Shown here: positions 1 to 11,900 of the stretch, in pieces | How the letters are laid out: the number at the start of each line of letters is the position of its first letter | How positions within the stretch are numbered: the first letter of the stretch is position 1 | Source of the DNA: Gemmatimonadota bacterium | GTDB taxonomy: Bacteria > Gemmatimonadota > Gemmatimonadetes > Gemmatimonadales > GWC2-71-9 | Direction: 5' to 3' | Length of the DNA stretch: 37,836 nt | NCBI GenBank assembly: GCA_029862925.1 | Contig: JAOTWJ010000016.1 | Span: 1-37,836 of the forward strand | Position numbers and translations under genes: made by a program | Notes under the pieces: model-generated | Seen by the model: only the letters and a program-made list of their open reading frames with translations | Database searches by the model: none | What the model was told of the DNA's origin: nothing

Positions 1-698
1 GCGGCGTCGAGCGCATCGTACTCCTGGATCTTCATGTCGGTGGCGATCGGCAGCCCGAGCGCGCCCGCTTCGGCGGCGAGCGCCTCCCACACGTCGGGCC
101 GATTCTGGAACACCTTGAGGCCCTGGGCGCCGCGCCGCTTCACGTCCCGCACCCGTTGGCGGGCCTCGGCGGGGGTCGCCGCGAACACGCCGGCGTAGGG
201 CACGATCGTGGGCGCCGCGATCCGGTTCTCTGCCGACAGCCGGGCTTCCGCCACCATCGTGTCGAGACCCTCCCCTGAGCCGGGATCCCGGATCGTCGTG
301 ATCCCGTGCGCCAACCACAACTTGTAGACGTAGTCGCGCGGGAGCGGTTGCCCGTTCGAGCTGAACATCGTGTGCCCGTGCAGGTCGATGATTCCGGGCA
401 TCACGATCATGCCCGTCGCGTCGATCACACGGTTCACCGTCCGCGCGCCGACCACCACGCGTCCGTCGCGCAGCGGCTGTGCGGTTTCGGATGCGCGATG
501 CGGCGACAGTCCGGCGATCCGGGTGCCCTCGACCAAAATGTCGTACGGCCCGCGGGCCGGATTGCCCGTGCCGTCGATCACGAGCGCGTTGCGGATGAGC
601 AACCGGTCGACCCGGACACCCGTACTGCCGGTCTGAGCGTGGAGCGGGGAGACGGCGAGCGCGCCCGTGGCTACGAGCGCGACGAGAGCGATCCGCAT
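1..698 (-). CDS. Amidohydrolase family protein, partial (C-terminus beyond the left edge)
   Basis: Reverse-strand reading from ATG at 698: MRIALVALVATGALAVSPLHAQ... signal peptide, then LLIRNALVIDGTGNPARGPYDILVEGTRI...VIDATGMIVMPGIIDLHGHTMF...GITTIRDPGSG, typical of metal-dependent amidohydrolases. Open at the window edge, so absent from the ORF track. Confidence 0.85.
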   Translation of the reverse strand, partial: MRIALVALVATGALAVSPLHAQTGSTGVRVDRLLIRNALVIDGTGNPARGPYDILVEGTRIAGLSPHRASETAQPLRDGRVVVGARTVNRVIDATGMIVMPGIIDLHGHTMFSSNGQPLPRDYVYKLWLAHGITTIRDPGSGEGLDTMVAEARLSAENRIAAPTIVPYAGVFAATPAEARQRVRDVKRRGAQGLKVFQNRPDVWEALAAEAGALGLPIATDMKIQEYDALDA

Positions 699-797
699 GC
701 TGGACCTCGACGCAAGGGGCTGGGAGTACCGGCAGGTAAGATACGGAAGGGCGCCGGTGAATCCAGGGGGTTGTGCCGAGGAGTTACCTTGCACGAC

Positions 798-1688
798 ATG
801 GGACGGCATTGGCTGCGAACGGGGTTGCTCCTCCTGCCGCTCGGATTCGGCGAGCTCGCCGCGCAGGCGCTCGACGTCGCCTGGCATGGCGAGGCGCCTC
901 AGCAGGGCACGCTGGCATATCTCGTGGTGCGCGGCACGGGGCTGGCGGTTGCGGTGGATGGCGATCTTGGCCGCACCGCGCTCCGGTTCGAGCCCGTAGG
1001 CAATGGCGCCTTCGTCGCGTTGGCCGGCGTGCCGATCGATGCCGCCGACACGGTCCACCCGACCATTCGCGTGCGGTATGCCGATGGCCGGGTCGTCCGG
1101 GCGACCCCGCGGCTGCCCGTCGTCGGCGTGCGCTTCCCGTCGGAACGGCTCTCGGTGGCGCCGGAGTTCTCGCGACCGCCCGATTCCGCGCTGGCGGTGC
1201 GCATCGCGCGCGAGAACCGCCTCGCGCGTCGCGTCTCCGAGCGCGCCCTCACGACGCCGCGGTTGTGGCGCGGCGCGTTCGTCCCGCCGCGCGACGCCGC
1301 CGTGACCAGTCCCTACGGGACCGGTCGGGTGTTCAATGGGGCGGTGCGGAGCCGCCATCTGGGCACGGACTTCCAGGGACTGCTCGGCGATTCCGTCCAG
1401 GCGACCAATCGCGGGGTCGTCGCCCTGGTGGGTGATTTCTATTATGCGGGGCGCATCGTCTATCTGAATCACGGCGCGGGCCTCGTCACGGCCTACCTGC
1501 ACCTCAGTGAGACGCTGGTGCAGACCGGCGACACCGTGGAAGTCGGGCAACTCATCGGCCGCGTTGGCCGGTCGGGCCGGGTGACCGGCCCGCATCTGCA
1601 CTGGGCCGTGAAGCACGGACCCTACGCCCTCGACGGCCGCTCGCTGCTCGCGCTGCCGCCGATCGAGACGATCGGCGCGGACCGCTGA
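798..1688 (+). CDS. M23 family metallopeptidase (LytM-like), secreted
   Basis: In-frame ATG at 798 gives a signal peptide (MGRHWLRTGLLLLPLGFGELAAQA). C-terminal SPYGTGRVFNG...SRHLGTDFQG...GAGLVTAYLHLSETLVQTGDTVEVGQLIGRVGRSGRVTGPHLHWAVKHG matches the M23 HxxxD / HxH pattern. Confidence 0.9.
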   Translation: MGRHWLRTGLLLLPLGFGELAAQALDVAWHGEAPQQGTLAYLVVRGTGLAVAVDGDLGRTALRFEPVGNGAFVALAGVPIDAADTVHPTIRVRYADGRVVRATPRLPVVGVRFPSERLSVAPEFSRPPDSALAVRIARENRLARRVSERALTTPRLWRGAFVPPRDAAVTSPYGTGRVFNGAVRSRHLGTDFQGLLGDSVQATNRGVVALVGDFYYAGRIVYLNHGAGLVTAYLHLSETLVQTGDTVEVGQLIGRVGRSGRVTGPHLHWAVKHGPYALDGRSLLALPPIETIGADR

Positions 1689-1814
1689 GACGAACGAGCG
1701 TTCGGTGCGACAGGCGCGACGGTGGCGTCCCGCGGTCCCGCGGTCGCTTGCCCCTGCCGGGCACGCGTGTTTATCATCCGGCGTCCTCACCCCATCACTG
1801 CTGACGGAGCGGCA

Positions 1815-2492
1815 ATGCGCCGGGTCGCCGCATTCTATCAGAGTACGGTCGGCAAGAAGGTCGCGATGGCGATCACGGGGTTCATCCTCGTGGGGTTCGT
1901 CATCGGCCATATGCTCGGGAACCTGAAGGCGTTCCAGGGCGCCGAGAAATTCAATCACTACGCCGAGGGGCTCCGCGAATTGGGAGCCCCGTTTTTTGGC
2001 CACGGACAGGTTCTGTGGCTGGTGCGGATCGCGCTGATCGTGTCGGTGGGCGCGCACGTGCTCGCGGCGGCACAGCTGACCCTGCGCTCGTGGCGTGCGC
2101 GGCCGGCCAAGTACCACGCCGCGCCGCACCTCGAGCTGAGTTACGCATCGCGCACGATGCGATGGGGCGGGGTCATCATCGCGGGGTACGTGGCCTATCA
2201 CCTGATGCACTTCACGTTGGGCAACGCCCATCCCGACTTCCTTCCCGGCGACGCCTACCACAATCTGGTGGTCGGCTTCCAGTCCCCGTGGGTGGTGGCG
2301 GTGTATCTCGTGGCGGTGGCCATGCTGACGTTCCATCTCTATCACGGGATCTGGAGCGCCCTACAGACCCTCGGCGCGAGCCATCCCGCGGTGAACCGGT
2401 GGCGGCGCGGCGCGGCGGCCGCCCTGGCGCTGGTGGTGCTGACGGGCTTTGCGGCGGTGCCGGTGGGTGTGTTCGCCGGAATCATCCGGTAG
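1815..2492 (+). CDS. sdhC: Succinate dehydrogenase cytochrome b subunit (b558 family)
   Basis: [37 protein letters not shown]..., multiple TM helices with His residues; directly upstream of sdhA and sdhB. Confidence 0.92.
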   Translation: MRRVAAFYQSTVGKKVAMAITGFILVGFVIGHMLGNLKAFQGAEKFNHYAEGLRELGAPFFGHGQVLWLVRIALIVSVGAHVLAAAQLTLRSWRARPAKYHAAPHLELSYASRTMRWGGVIIAGYVAYHLMHFTLGNAHPDFLPGDAYHNLVVGFQSPWVVAVYLVAVAMLTFHLYHGIWSALQTLGASHPAVNRWRRGAAAALALVVLTGFAAVPVGVFAGIIR

Positions 2493-2511
2493 GCGCGGAG
2501 CGAGACGACGC

Positions 2512-4424
<1,913 letters not shown>

Positions 4425-4425
<1 letters not shown>

Positions 4426-5204
4426 TGAACCTGACCTTGCACGTGTGGCGGCAGACCGGGGCGGCGGCCGCCGGCCGCTTCGAGCGGTACGACGCGCGCG
4501 ACGTGAGCGAGCACATGTCCTTTCTCGAGATGCTCGATGTCGTCAACGGCCGGCTGATCGAGGAGGGGAAGGACCCGATCGCCTTCGAGCACGACTGTCG
4601 GGAGGGGATCTGCGGGTCGTGCGGGATGGTGATCAACGGCCGACCGCACGGCCCGGTGCCGCGGGTGACGGCCTGCCAGCTGCACATGCGCAGCTTCACG
4701 GACGGAGATCAGATCTGGATCGAGCCCTGGCGCGCGCGCGGCTTTCCGGTGCTCAAGGACCTCGTCGTCGACCGGAGCGCGTTCGACCGGGTCATTGAGG
4801 CGGGCGGCTACGTCTCCATACGCACCGGCGCGGCGCCGGACGCCAATGCGGTGCCGATTCCCAAGCGCGACGCCGAACGGGCCATGGACGCCGCCGCCTG
4901 CATCGGCTGCGGGGCCTGCGTGGCAGCCTGTCCCAACGGCAGCGCCATGTTGTTCACCGCCGCGAAGGTCGCGCACCTCGGCGCGCTGCCGCAGGGCCAG
5001 CCCGAGCGCTACTCCCGGGTCCGCTACATGCTGGCCCAGCACGACGACGAAGGGTTCGGCAGCTGCACGAATCACGGCAACTGCGAAGCCGCGTGCCCCA
5101 AGGGGATCAGCATCGACTGCATCGCTCAGCTGAACCGCGACGCGATTCGCGCGGCACTGGGGAAGGGCACCGAGTACGCCGGCGCGGCTGGAGGCGGCGC
5201 GTAG
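4425..5204 (+). CDS. sdhB: Succinate dehydrogenase / fumarate reductase iron-sulfur subunit
   Basis: [23 protein letters not shown] [2Fe-2S] motif; [17 protein letters not shown] and [20 protein letters not shown] Fe-S motifs. Start overlaps the sdhA stop (TGATG). Confidence 0.95.
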
Positions 5205-5228
5205 GGCTCCCGCGGATCCAGCGTGACG

Positions 5229-5260
5229 GAGGGGCGGTGATCGCGCGGTCGCCGCCCCTC
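5229..5260. terminator. Hairpin between convergent sdhB and uppS, putative terminator
   Basis: gaggggcgg ... ccgcccctc inverted repeat in the short convergent intergenic space; no strong U-tract. Confidence 0.4.
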
Positions 5261-5289
5261 GTCGTTGCGCCCCGGGACCCCGAGCCGGT

Positions 5290-6009
5290 CTACCCGGCTG
5301 CCCGCACGGCTTCCGGGGTCGTAACCCCCACCAGCGCCACGAGGCCGCCAAAGCGGCGCTCGCGACGTCCGAAGTCCGCCAGCGACGCCGCGAGATGCTC
5401 GCGGCGGAAATCAGGCCACAGCACGTCCGTGAAGAACAGCTCGGCGTAGGCCGCTTCCCACAGCAGGAAGTCGGATAGCCGCTGCTCGCCCCCCGTCCGG
5501 ACGAGCAGGTCCACCGGCGGAACGCCGCCCGTGAGCGCCCGCTCGAGAGCCGACCGGGTCACCGTGCCGACCTCGCGGGCCACCTCGCCCGCGGCCTCCG
5601 TGATGGCCCACTGCGCGCTGTAGTCGATGGCGAGACGCAGGTGCAACCGCGAGCCCCCGGCCGAGGCCTGCTCCAGCCGTTCCAGCTCGGCTCGGGCCGA
5701 GGCGGGCAGCCGATCACGGCGTCCAATCGCCGTCACACGGACCCCGTTCTCGATCAGCTCCGCCTGCTCGCGCCGACAATACTCGCGCAGCAGCCAGAAC
5801 AGCCGACCGACCTCGGCCGCCGGCCGTCGCCAGTTGTCGGCGGAGAACGCGTACAGGGTGAGCGTCGTGACACCCAGGTCGGGGCACGCGCGCACCGTGT
5901 CGCGCACGCTCTCGACCCCGGCCACGTGGCCTCGCCAGCGGGGACGCCCGCGCATCCGTGCCCAGCGCCCATTCCCATCCATGATGATCGCGACGTGTGT
6001 CCCGGTCAT
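5290..6009 (-). CDS. uppS: Isoprenyl transferase (undecaprenyl diphosphate synthase family)
   Basis: VAIIMDGNGRWARMRGRPRWRGHVAGVESVRD..., LTLYAFSADNWRRP, LLVRTGGEQRLSDFLLWEAAYAELFFTDVLWPDF. Confidence 0.95.
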   Translation of the reverse strand: MTGTHVAIIMDGNGRWARMRGRPRWRGHVAGVESVRDTVRACPDLGVTTLTLYAFSADNWRRPAAEVGRLFWLLREYCRREQAELIENGVRVTAIGRRDRLPASARAELERLEQASAGGSRLHLRLAIDYSAQWAITEAAGEVAREVGTVTRSALERALTGGVPPVDLLVRTGGEQRLSDFLLWEAAYAELFFTDVLWPDFRREHLAASLADFGRRERRFGGLVALVGVTTPEAVRAAG

Positions 6010-6329
6010 GATCGCTCCAGCGCCTCGCGGGCGGCGCTCAAGATCTGTTCCATGTGTGCCAGGTAGGTCTCCAAGGCCCTTCTTCCCTTCGCCGTCAGCC
6101 GATACTCGGTGCGCGGTTTCCGGTCCTCGAACCCCTTGAGCACGCGGATGTACCCGGCCTCCTCGAGTTTCCGGGCATGCACGCTCAGGTTCCCGTCGGT
6201 TGTGCGCAGCACGTCCTTCAGGTCCGCGAACGACAGGCTGTCGTTGGCTGCCAGTGCAGAAACGATGCCGAGCCGGATCCGCTCGTGGATGAGCCGGTCG
6301 AGATCCTCGGCCGCGAGACTACCCGCCAT
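6006..6329 (-). CDS. Winged-helix transcriptional regulator (single-domain, MarR/ArsR-like)
   Basis: MAGSLAAEDLDRLIHERIRLGIVSALAANDSLSFADLKDVLRTTDGNLSVHARKLEEAGYIRVLKGFEDRKPRTEYRLTAKGRRALETYL. Confidence 0.85.
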   Translation of the reverse strand: MAGSLAAEDLDRLIHERIRLGIVSALAANDSLSFADLKDVLRTTDGNLSVHARKLEEAGYIRVLKGFEDRKPRTEYRLTAKGRRALETYLAHMEQILSAAREALERS

Positions 6330-6900
6330 GACGGGTGAGGACGAGGATCCCGAAGATGAGGTGGATGGCGCCGAACCCGGCGGCAAGAAGCATGGAGCCC
6401 CATTGCGGCGCGAGCAGCGCGGCGGCCCCGAACGCGAGGAGCACCAGGCCCATGCCGCGAATTGCCCGGACCGACAGCGTGCCGCCGGCCGTGACCCCCG
6501 CGCCGTAGAGTGCGAGCCACAGGCCCGGGAGCAGGGCCCGGGCCCCGGCGCCGGCGAGCGCGTAGGTCAGCACTGCTCCGGCCACGACGACGGGCGCCAT
6601 GACCCAGACCAGCTTCCGGAATGAGCCGGACCACAGGGGCACGTCCAGGCGGCGCGCCTTATAGGCGTTGGCCACGCCGGCCACCACCACCGCCAGCGCG
6701 GCCGTCGGGATCCAGACGCGGAGCGTCGTGGGATCCTCCAGCCGCGCCGCGACACCCGAGGCGACAAGGCCGAGGACCCCAACGCCGAGCAGCCCCCAGC
6801 CGGAAATGGCGGTGAAGCTCGACGCGGACTCCATGGTCTGGCGGATGAAGGCCAGTGTCGCCTTGACCTCTTCACGTTCTTCGTGCGTGGGGATGCTCAC
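6319..6900 (-). CDS. Putative integral membrane protein
   Basis: Several hydrophobic segments; 3' end overlaps the downstream regulator start, suggesting co-transcription. Confidence 0.7.
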   Translation of the reverse strand: MSIPTHEEREEVKATLAFIRQTMESASSFTAISGWGLLGVGVLGLVASGVAARLEDPTTLRVWIPTAALAVVVAGVANAYKARRLDVPLWSGSFRKLVWVMAPVVVAGAVLTYALAGAGARALLPGLWLALYGAGVTAGGTLSVRAIRGMGLVLLAFGAAALLAPQWGSMLLAAGFGAIHLIFGILVLTRHGG

Positions 6901-6969
6901 GCGTCGGCCTCGTCGTCAAAGTGCTTTGCATCATAAAGTATGGACCCTTGGGATCGGCGGCAAGAGCCA

Positions 6970-6989
6970 AATGTGACCCGGATCACATT
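6970..6989. promoter_or_regulatory. CRP/FNR-family-like palindromic operator (AATGTGA-CCCGGA-TCACATT)
   Basis: aaTGTGAcccggaTCACAtt matches TGTGA-N6-TCACA with extended flanks, in the divergent intergenic region 6901-7125. Confidence 0.55.
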
Positions 6990-6992
6990 CCC

Positions 6993-7056
6993 GATCCGTC
7001 GATCCGTCGATCCGTCGATCCGTCGATCCGTCGACCTCTCGATCCGTCGATCCGTC
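6993..7056. repeat. 8-bp tandem repeat (GATCCGTC)x8, 7 exact units and one degenerate (gacctctc)
   Basis: Read directly: gatccgtc x5, gacctctc, gatccgtc x2. Confidence 0.95.
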
Positions 7057-7125
7057 GTCCCGGCCCTTGCCCGACACCGCGGGCTGCGCGAACGTGCGGC
7101 GTCCCTTCCTGTCGCGGAGTCGGCC

Positions 7126-8436
7126 GTGCGCGTGTTGATCTCGCTGTGTCTTGGATCCTACCTGTGTCTCCCCGTGCCGCTGTGCGGCCAGAACCTCTCG
7201 CCCGTCGAGGCGCGGATCGTCCGGGCCGTCGACTCGCTCGGGCCCGGTGCCATCGGGTTGCTGGAGCGGACGGTGAACGTCAACAGCGGCACCTTCAACC
7301 CGGTCGGTGTGCGCCGGGTGGGGGAGCTGTTTCAGGCCGAGTTGGACGCGCTGGGGTTCGCGACCCGGCTGATCCCGATGGACTCGGTCGCGCGCGGCCC
7401 CCACTTGTTCGCCGAACGGACCGGCCGCGGGCCGCGGCTGCTGCTGATTGGACACCTCGACACCGTGTTCGAGGAGGACAGCCCGTTCCAGCGCTTCGAG
7501 CGGCTCGATGCCCGTGTGGCCCGAGGCCCCGGTACGGAGGACATGAAGGGCGGCAACGTGGTGGTCATCCTGGCGCTGCAGGCTCTCCGGGCCGCGGGGG
7601 TGCTCGACGGCGTCAGTGCGACCGTCGCCTTCACCGGCGACGAGGAAGACACGGGCGATCCGCTCACCATCAGTCGGCGGGACCTCGTGGAGGCGGCGCG
7701 CCGCAGCCGCTACGCGCTCGGGTTCGAGGGCGGTGTCGGCGGCACCGGCACGGCCACCGTGGCGCGCCGCGGGTTTACGGGCTGGCGGCTCTCCGTGCGA
7801 GCGACGACCGGACACTCCTCGCTGATCTTCCGGCCGGAATTCGGCTACGGCGCCCTGTTCGAGCTCGCACGGATCCTCGACGACTTCCGGACCGAGCTGG
7901 TGGGCGAAGCGTATCTCACGTTCAATCCCGGGGTCGCGCTGGGGGGGGCCAGCGCCGAGTTCGATCCCATGGGGGGACGCGGGTCGGTCACCGGCAAGAC
8001 GAACATCATTCCAGAGACGGCGGTCGCGATCGGCGATCTCCGGACCGTGTCGATTGCCCAACGCGAGCTGACCAAGGAGCGGATGCGCGCGATCGTCGCG
8101 CGGCATCTCCCGGGAACGGCGGCGGACATCGAGTTCGAGGACTCCTCACCGCCGATGGACCCGAAGCCGGCCAACTACGAGTTGCTGGCCTCGCTGAATC
8201 GGGTCAGCCTCGATCTGGGCTACGGGCCGGTCGCGGCCGTGGACCCCGCCCAGCGCGGCGCGGCGGACATCTCGTTCGTCGCGGCGGACGTGCCCGCGGC
8301 GCTCGACGGCTTGGGGGTCGTGGGCGACGGCGGGCACACCGTGACCGAAACGGTCGATCTCACGACCATCCCCTTCATGGCGAAGCGCGCGGCGCTGTTG
8401 ATCTACCGGCTGAGTCGGGAAGGGGAGATGCCGTAA
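7126..8436 (+). CDS. M20/M25/M40 family metallo-hydrolase (peptidase M20), exported
   Basis: GTG start at 7126 gives a signal peptide (VRVLISLCLGSYLCLPVPLCGQ). LLLIGHLDTVFEEDSPFQRF, GPGTEDMKGGNVVVILALQAL, FTGDEEDTGDP, GKTNIIPETAVAIGDLRT are M20 motifs. The track ORF starts earlier (6940) and reads through the tandem repeat. Confidence 0.88.
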   Translation: MRVLISLCLGSYLCLPVPLCGQNLSPVEARIVRAVDSLGPGAIGLLERTVNVNSGTFNPVGVRRVGELFQAELDALGFATRLIPMDSVARGPHLFAERTGRGPRLLLIGHLDTVFEEDSPFQRFERLDARVARGPGTEDMKGGNVVVILALQALRAAGVLDGVSATVAFTGDEEDTGDPLTISRRDLVEAARRSRYALGFEGGVGGTGTATVARRGFTGWRLSVRATTGHSSLIFRPEFGYGALFELARILDDFRTELVGEAYLTFNPGVALGGASAEFDPMGGRGSVTGKTNIIPETAVAIGDLRTVSIAQRELTKERMRAIVARHLPGTAADIEFEDSSPPMDPKPANYELLASLNRVSLDLGYGPVAAVDPAQRGAADISFVAADVPAALDGLGVVGDGGHTVTETVDLTTIPFMAKRAALLIYRLSREGEMP

Positions 8437-8452
8437 GACGTGAAGCGTGAAA

Positions 8453-8516
8453 CGTGAAACGTGAAACGTGAAACGACGTCCCTAGGGATCGTTCGTTTCA
8501 CGTTTCACGTTTCACG
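8453..8516. repeat. Large inverted repeat with (GTGAAAC)n arms and a TCCCTAGGGA apical palindrome, in a convergent intergenic region
   Basis: cgtgaaacgtgaaacgtgaaacg (8453-8475) and cgtttcacgtttcacgtttcacg (8494-8516) are exact reverse complements separated by 18 nt. Confidence 0.9.
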
Positions 8517-8518
8517 CA

Positions 8519-8710
8519 TCACGACTCCCCCACGCCTGCCTTTCGCAGGATGTCCTCCATCAGGCACCAGCGCGTGAAGCTCGACTGGAGCAGATTGAGG
8601 CCCACGAACGCGGTGAACAGGTACCACCAGGGACTCACCCAGTAGCCCAGCGCGAGCGACGCCAAGATAAACACGCCGGCGATCCGCCGGATCACGTAGT
8701 GCATCGTCAT
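8519..8710 (-). CDS. DUF2892 / YgaP-like small membrane protein
   Basis: MTMHYVIRRIAGVFILASLALGYWVSPWWYLFTAFVGLNLLQSSFTRWCLMEDILRKAGV. Confidence 0.85.
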   Translation of the reverse strand: MTMHYVIRRIAGVFILASLALGYWVSPWWYLFTAFVGLNLLQSSFTRWCLMEDILRKAGVGES

Positions 8711-8997
8711 AGTACCTCCATGGTGTCCAGGATGTAGGCCTTGAGGCCCTCTTCGGGACCGCGCTGCGCCCGCAGCGACTTGAGGGCGTCACACAGGCCG
8801 GCACAGTCGCCCTCCGACAGGGCCACGAAATACAGCGTGCTCGACCCGGGGAAGGCACGCGTGCCCAGTTTGCGGCCGGTCACGCCCTTCCCGAGCACGT
8901 TGGGGAACGCGCTGTAGCCGCGTACCGCGTGGTCTTCCAGCAGCCGCTCGACGTCGTCCGCGTGATCCGCGTCCACGAAGATCAGGAGCACTTTCAT
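8707..8997 (-). CDS. PII-like small protein associated with an RND efflux pump
   Basis: 96 aa MKVLLIFVDADHADDVERLLEDHAVRGYSAFPNVLGKGVTGRKLGTRAFPGSSTLYFVALSEGDCAGLCDALKSL; overlaps the RND stop codon (ATGA) and the DUF2892 start. Confidence 0.7.
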   Translation of the reverse strand: MKVLLIFVDADHADDVERLLEDHAVRGYSAFPNVLGKGVTGRKLGTRAFPGSSTLYFVALSEGDCAGLCDALKSLRAQRGPEEGLKAYILDTMEVL

Positions 8998-11900
8998 CGG
9001 CTCATCTCGTAGTAGAGCAGGGGAATCGCGACCAGTGTCAGCGCGGTGGACACCACGGCTCCGCTGATCAGCGCAATGCCGAGCCCCTGGAAGATGGGAT
9101 CGGAGACCATCACCCCGCCGCCGATCACAACGGCCGCGGCCGTGAGGATGATCGGTCGGGACCGGATCAGACCCGACGCGATGACGGCGTCGCGCACCGA
9201 ACGCCCGCGCGCGCGGCCCAGCTCGATGAAGTCCACCAGCAGAATGGAATTGCGGACGATGATCCCGGCGAGCGCGATCATGCCGATCATCGACGTGGCG
9301 GTGAAGAACGCGCCGCTCGCGGCATGCGCCGGGAGGATGCCGATCAGGGTGAGCGGAATCGGCGCCATGATCACGAGCGGGACCGAGAAGGACTGGAACC
9401 ACGCCACCACCAGCACGTAGATGAGCACGAGCACGGCGGCGAACGCGATGCCGAGATCGCGGAACACCTGCACCGTGATCTGCCATTCGCCGTCCCACAC
9501 GAGGAACGGCCGTTCGGTGAGCGTGGGCGAGGCGGCGTAGTAGACGGCGAATTCGTCGCCGATCGCCGCCAGATCGTCCCGCATCGCCAGCATCGCGTAG
9601 GCCGGGCTCTCCAGCCGGCCGGCGACGTCGCCGGTCACGTACACGACCGGGCGCAGGTTCTTGCGGAAAATCGGTGTCCATCCGGCGACACTGTCGAGTG
9701 TGGCAAGCGATCCGAGCCGCCGCGCGCCGCGCGGCGTCGCCACCGGGAGCGCCGCGAGGTCGCCGATCCCGGCCGTCGCCGAATCCGGCAATGCCACGCG
9801 GATGGGCACCGGTTCCGCGGCCCGCTCGTCGTGTAGCAGCCCGGCGCTCGCCCCGCCCATGGCCGCCGCGATCGTCTGCGCAACGTCTCGCGTGGTCGTT
9901 CCCGCCCGCAGCGCCTCGGCCTGGGCCACGGCCGCCCGGACCTGCGCGTGCGGCGCCGCCACCGACCAGTCGACGTCGACCACGCCCTCGGTCCGTTCGA
10001 ATACCGCCTTGACGCGCTCGGCCGCGGCGATCTGCGCCTCATAGGTCGGACCGTAGACCTCGGCCGTGAGGGTCGAGAACACCGGCGGCCCCGGCGGGAT
10101 CTCGGCGACCTTCACGGCGGCGCCGTACGCCCGGGCAAGGGAGTCGACGATCGGTCGGACGCGCAGGGCGATCGCGTGGCTCTGCGCCGACCGCTCGTGT
10201 TTGGGCTGGAGGTTCACCTGCACGTCGGCGACCGTTGGACCACGCCGCAGGAAATAGTGCCGCACGAGTCCGTTGAAGTTGAAGGGCGCGGCAATGCCGG
10301 CATACGTCTGCACGTCGTGAACCGCCTCGTCCCGTGCCACGGCGCGCGCGAGCGCCTGCGCGGCTTCCGCCGTGCGTTCGAGCGACGTCCCTTCCGGCAT
10401 GTCCACGATCAGCTGGAATTCGCTCTTGTTGTCGAACGGCAGCATCTTCACCGTCACGAGCTTGAGCGGCACGAGCAGCACCGACACCAGCAGCAGGCTC
10501 ACCACCCCGCCGTACGCAGCCAGGCGTCGCGGGCGGCTGGCCAGCAGTCCCTCCAGCAGCCCGCGGTACCAGCGCGCGAGTCGCCCGTCGGGCAGCGCCT
10601 CCTCGGTGCCGCCCCCGACCGGGTGGGCGGCGTGGCCCTTGAGCAGCCGGACGGCCAGGTACGGTGTCACGATGAACGCGACGCCGAGCGAGAAGACCAT
10701 GGCGACGGACGCGCCCACGGGAATGGGCCGCATGTAGGGACCCATCAGGCCCGAGACGAAGGCCATCGGCAGGATGGCCGCGATCACCGTGAGCGTCGCG
10801 AGGATCGTGGGGTTCCCGACCTCGTCCACCGCGATCACCGCTGCCTCGTCGGCATGACGCTGTCCGAGGCCGATGTGGCGCGCGATGTTCTCCACCACGA
10901 CGATGGCGTCGTCGACGAGGAACCCGATCGCAAAGACCAGTGCGAAGAGGGTGATGCGGTTGAGGGTGTAGCCATACAGCCGGTAGACCAACAACGTGAG
11001 CGCCAGCGTGACGGGCACCGCCACGAGCACGACCACGGCTTCGCGCCACCCGAGGGTGGCCCACACCAGCACCGCGACCCCGAGCGTGGCGATCAGGATG
11101 TGGAGCAGGAGTTCCCGCGACTTCTCGGTGGCCGTCTCGCCGTAGTTCCGGGTGACCGTCAGGCGGACGTCGTCGGACAGCAGGACGCCCCGCAGCTGCT
11201 CCACCCGGTGGAGGACCTGGTCGGCAATCGTCGCGGCGTTCGTGCCCTCGCGCTTCGCGATCGCGAGTGTGACGGCGGGCTCGAAGGCGGTCCCCCTGCC
11301 GGGTAGAAACGCGACGTACTGATCCGGCTCCGCCGGTCCGTCGGTCACGGTGGCCACATCGCGCACCCGAATGGCGCGCTCGCCCTGCACGGCAACCACG
11401 ACCTCCCGCACCTGGTCCACATCACGCAGCAGGTGGCCAACCCGCACGGGGATGGACCGGTTCCCGCCGAGCAGGGCGCCCGCGGGGAGTTCGGCGTTGG
11501 CCACGCCCAGGGCGTGGAGCACGGCGGCTGCGGAGAGACCGCGCACTGCGAGGGCCTGCGGATCGAGCGTGACGCGCACCTCGCGTGGGGCGCCGCCCAC
11601 GAGCCAGCTTTCCGCGACGTCGGGAATCCGCTTCAGCTCGGCGCCCAATTCCGCGGCCTGCTGGCGCAGGAGGTAGCCATCGCCGGCGTCCGCGCCGCCC
11701 GAGAACGTGAGCGTCAGAATCGGCACCTCGTTGATGCCGTGGAGCGTCACGAACGGCGGAGTGGCACCGGCGGGCGCCCGGTCCGCGGTCGCCAGCAGCT
11801 TGCCGTACAGGCGCGTGAGCGCCAGTTCGGGTTCGGTGCCGACCACGAAACGGGCCGTGATCAGCGCGCCGTCGGCCTGCGCGATGCTGTAGAGGTACTC

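Noticed and set aside
306-797. N-terminal 164 codons of the track ORF 306..1688
   Set aside because: They overlap the amidohydrolase on the minus strand; the true M23 start with a signal peptide is at 798.
6993-7056. CRISPR array
   Set aside because: Direct 8-bp tandem units with no spacers and no cas genes nearby.
9948-11306. 452-aa plus-strand ORF opposite the RND permease
   Set aside because: Shadow ORF; charged low-complexity translation.
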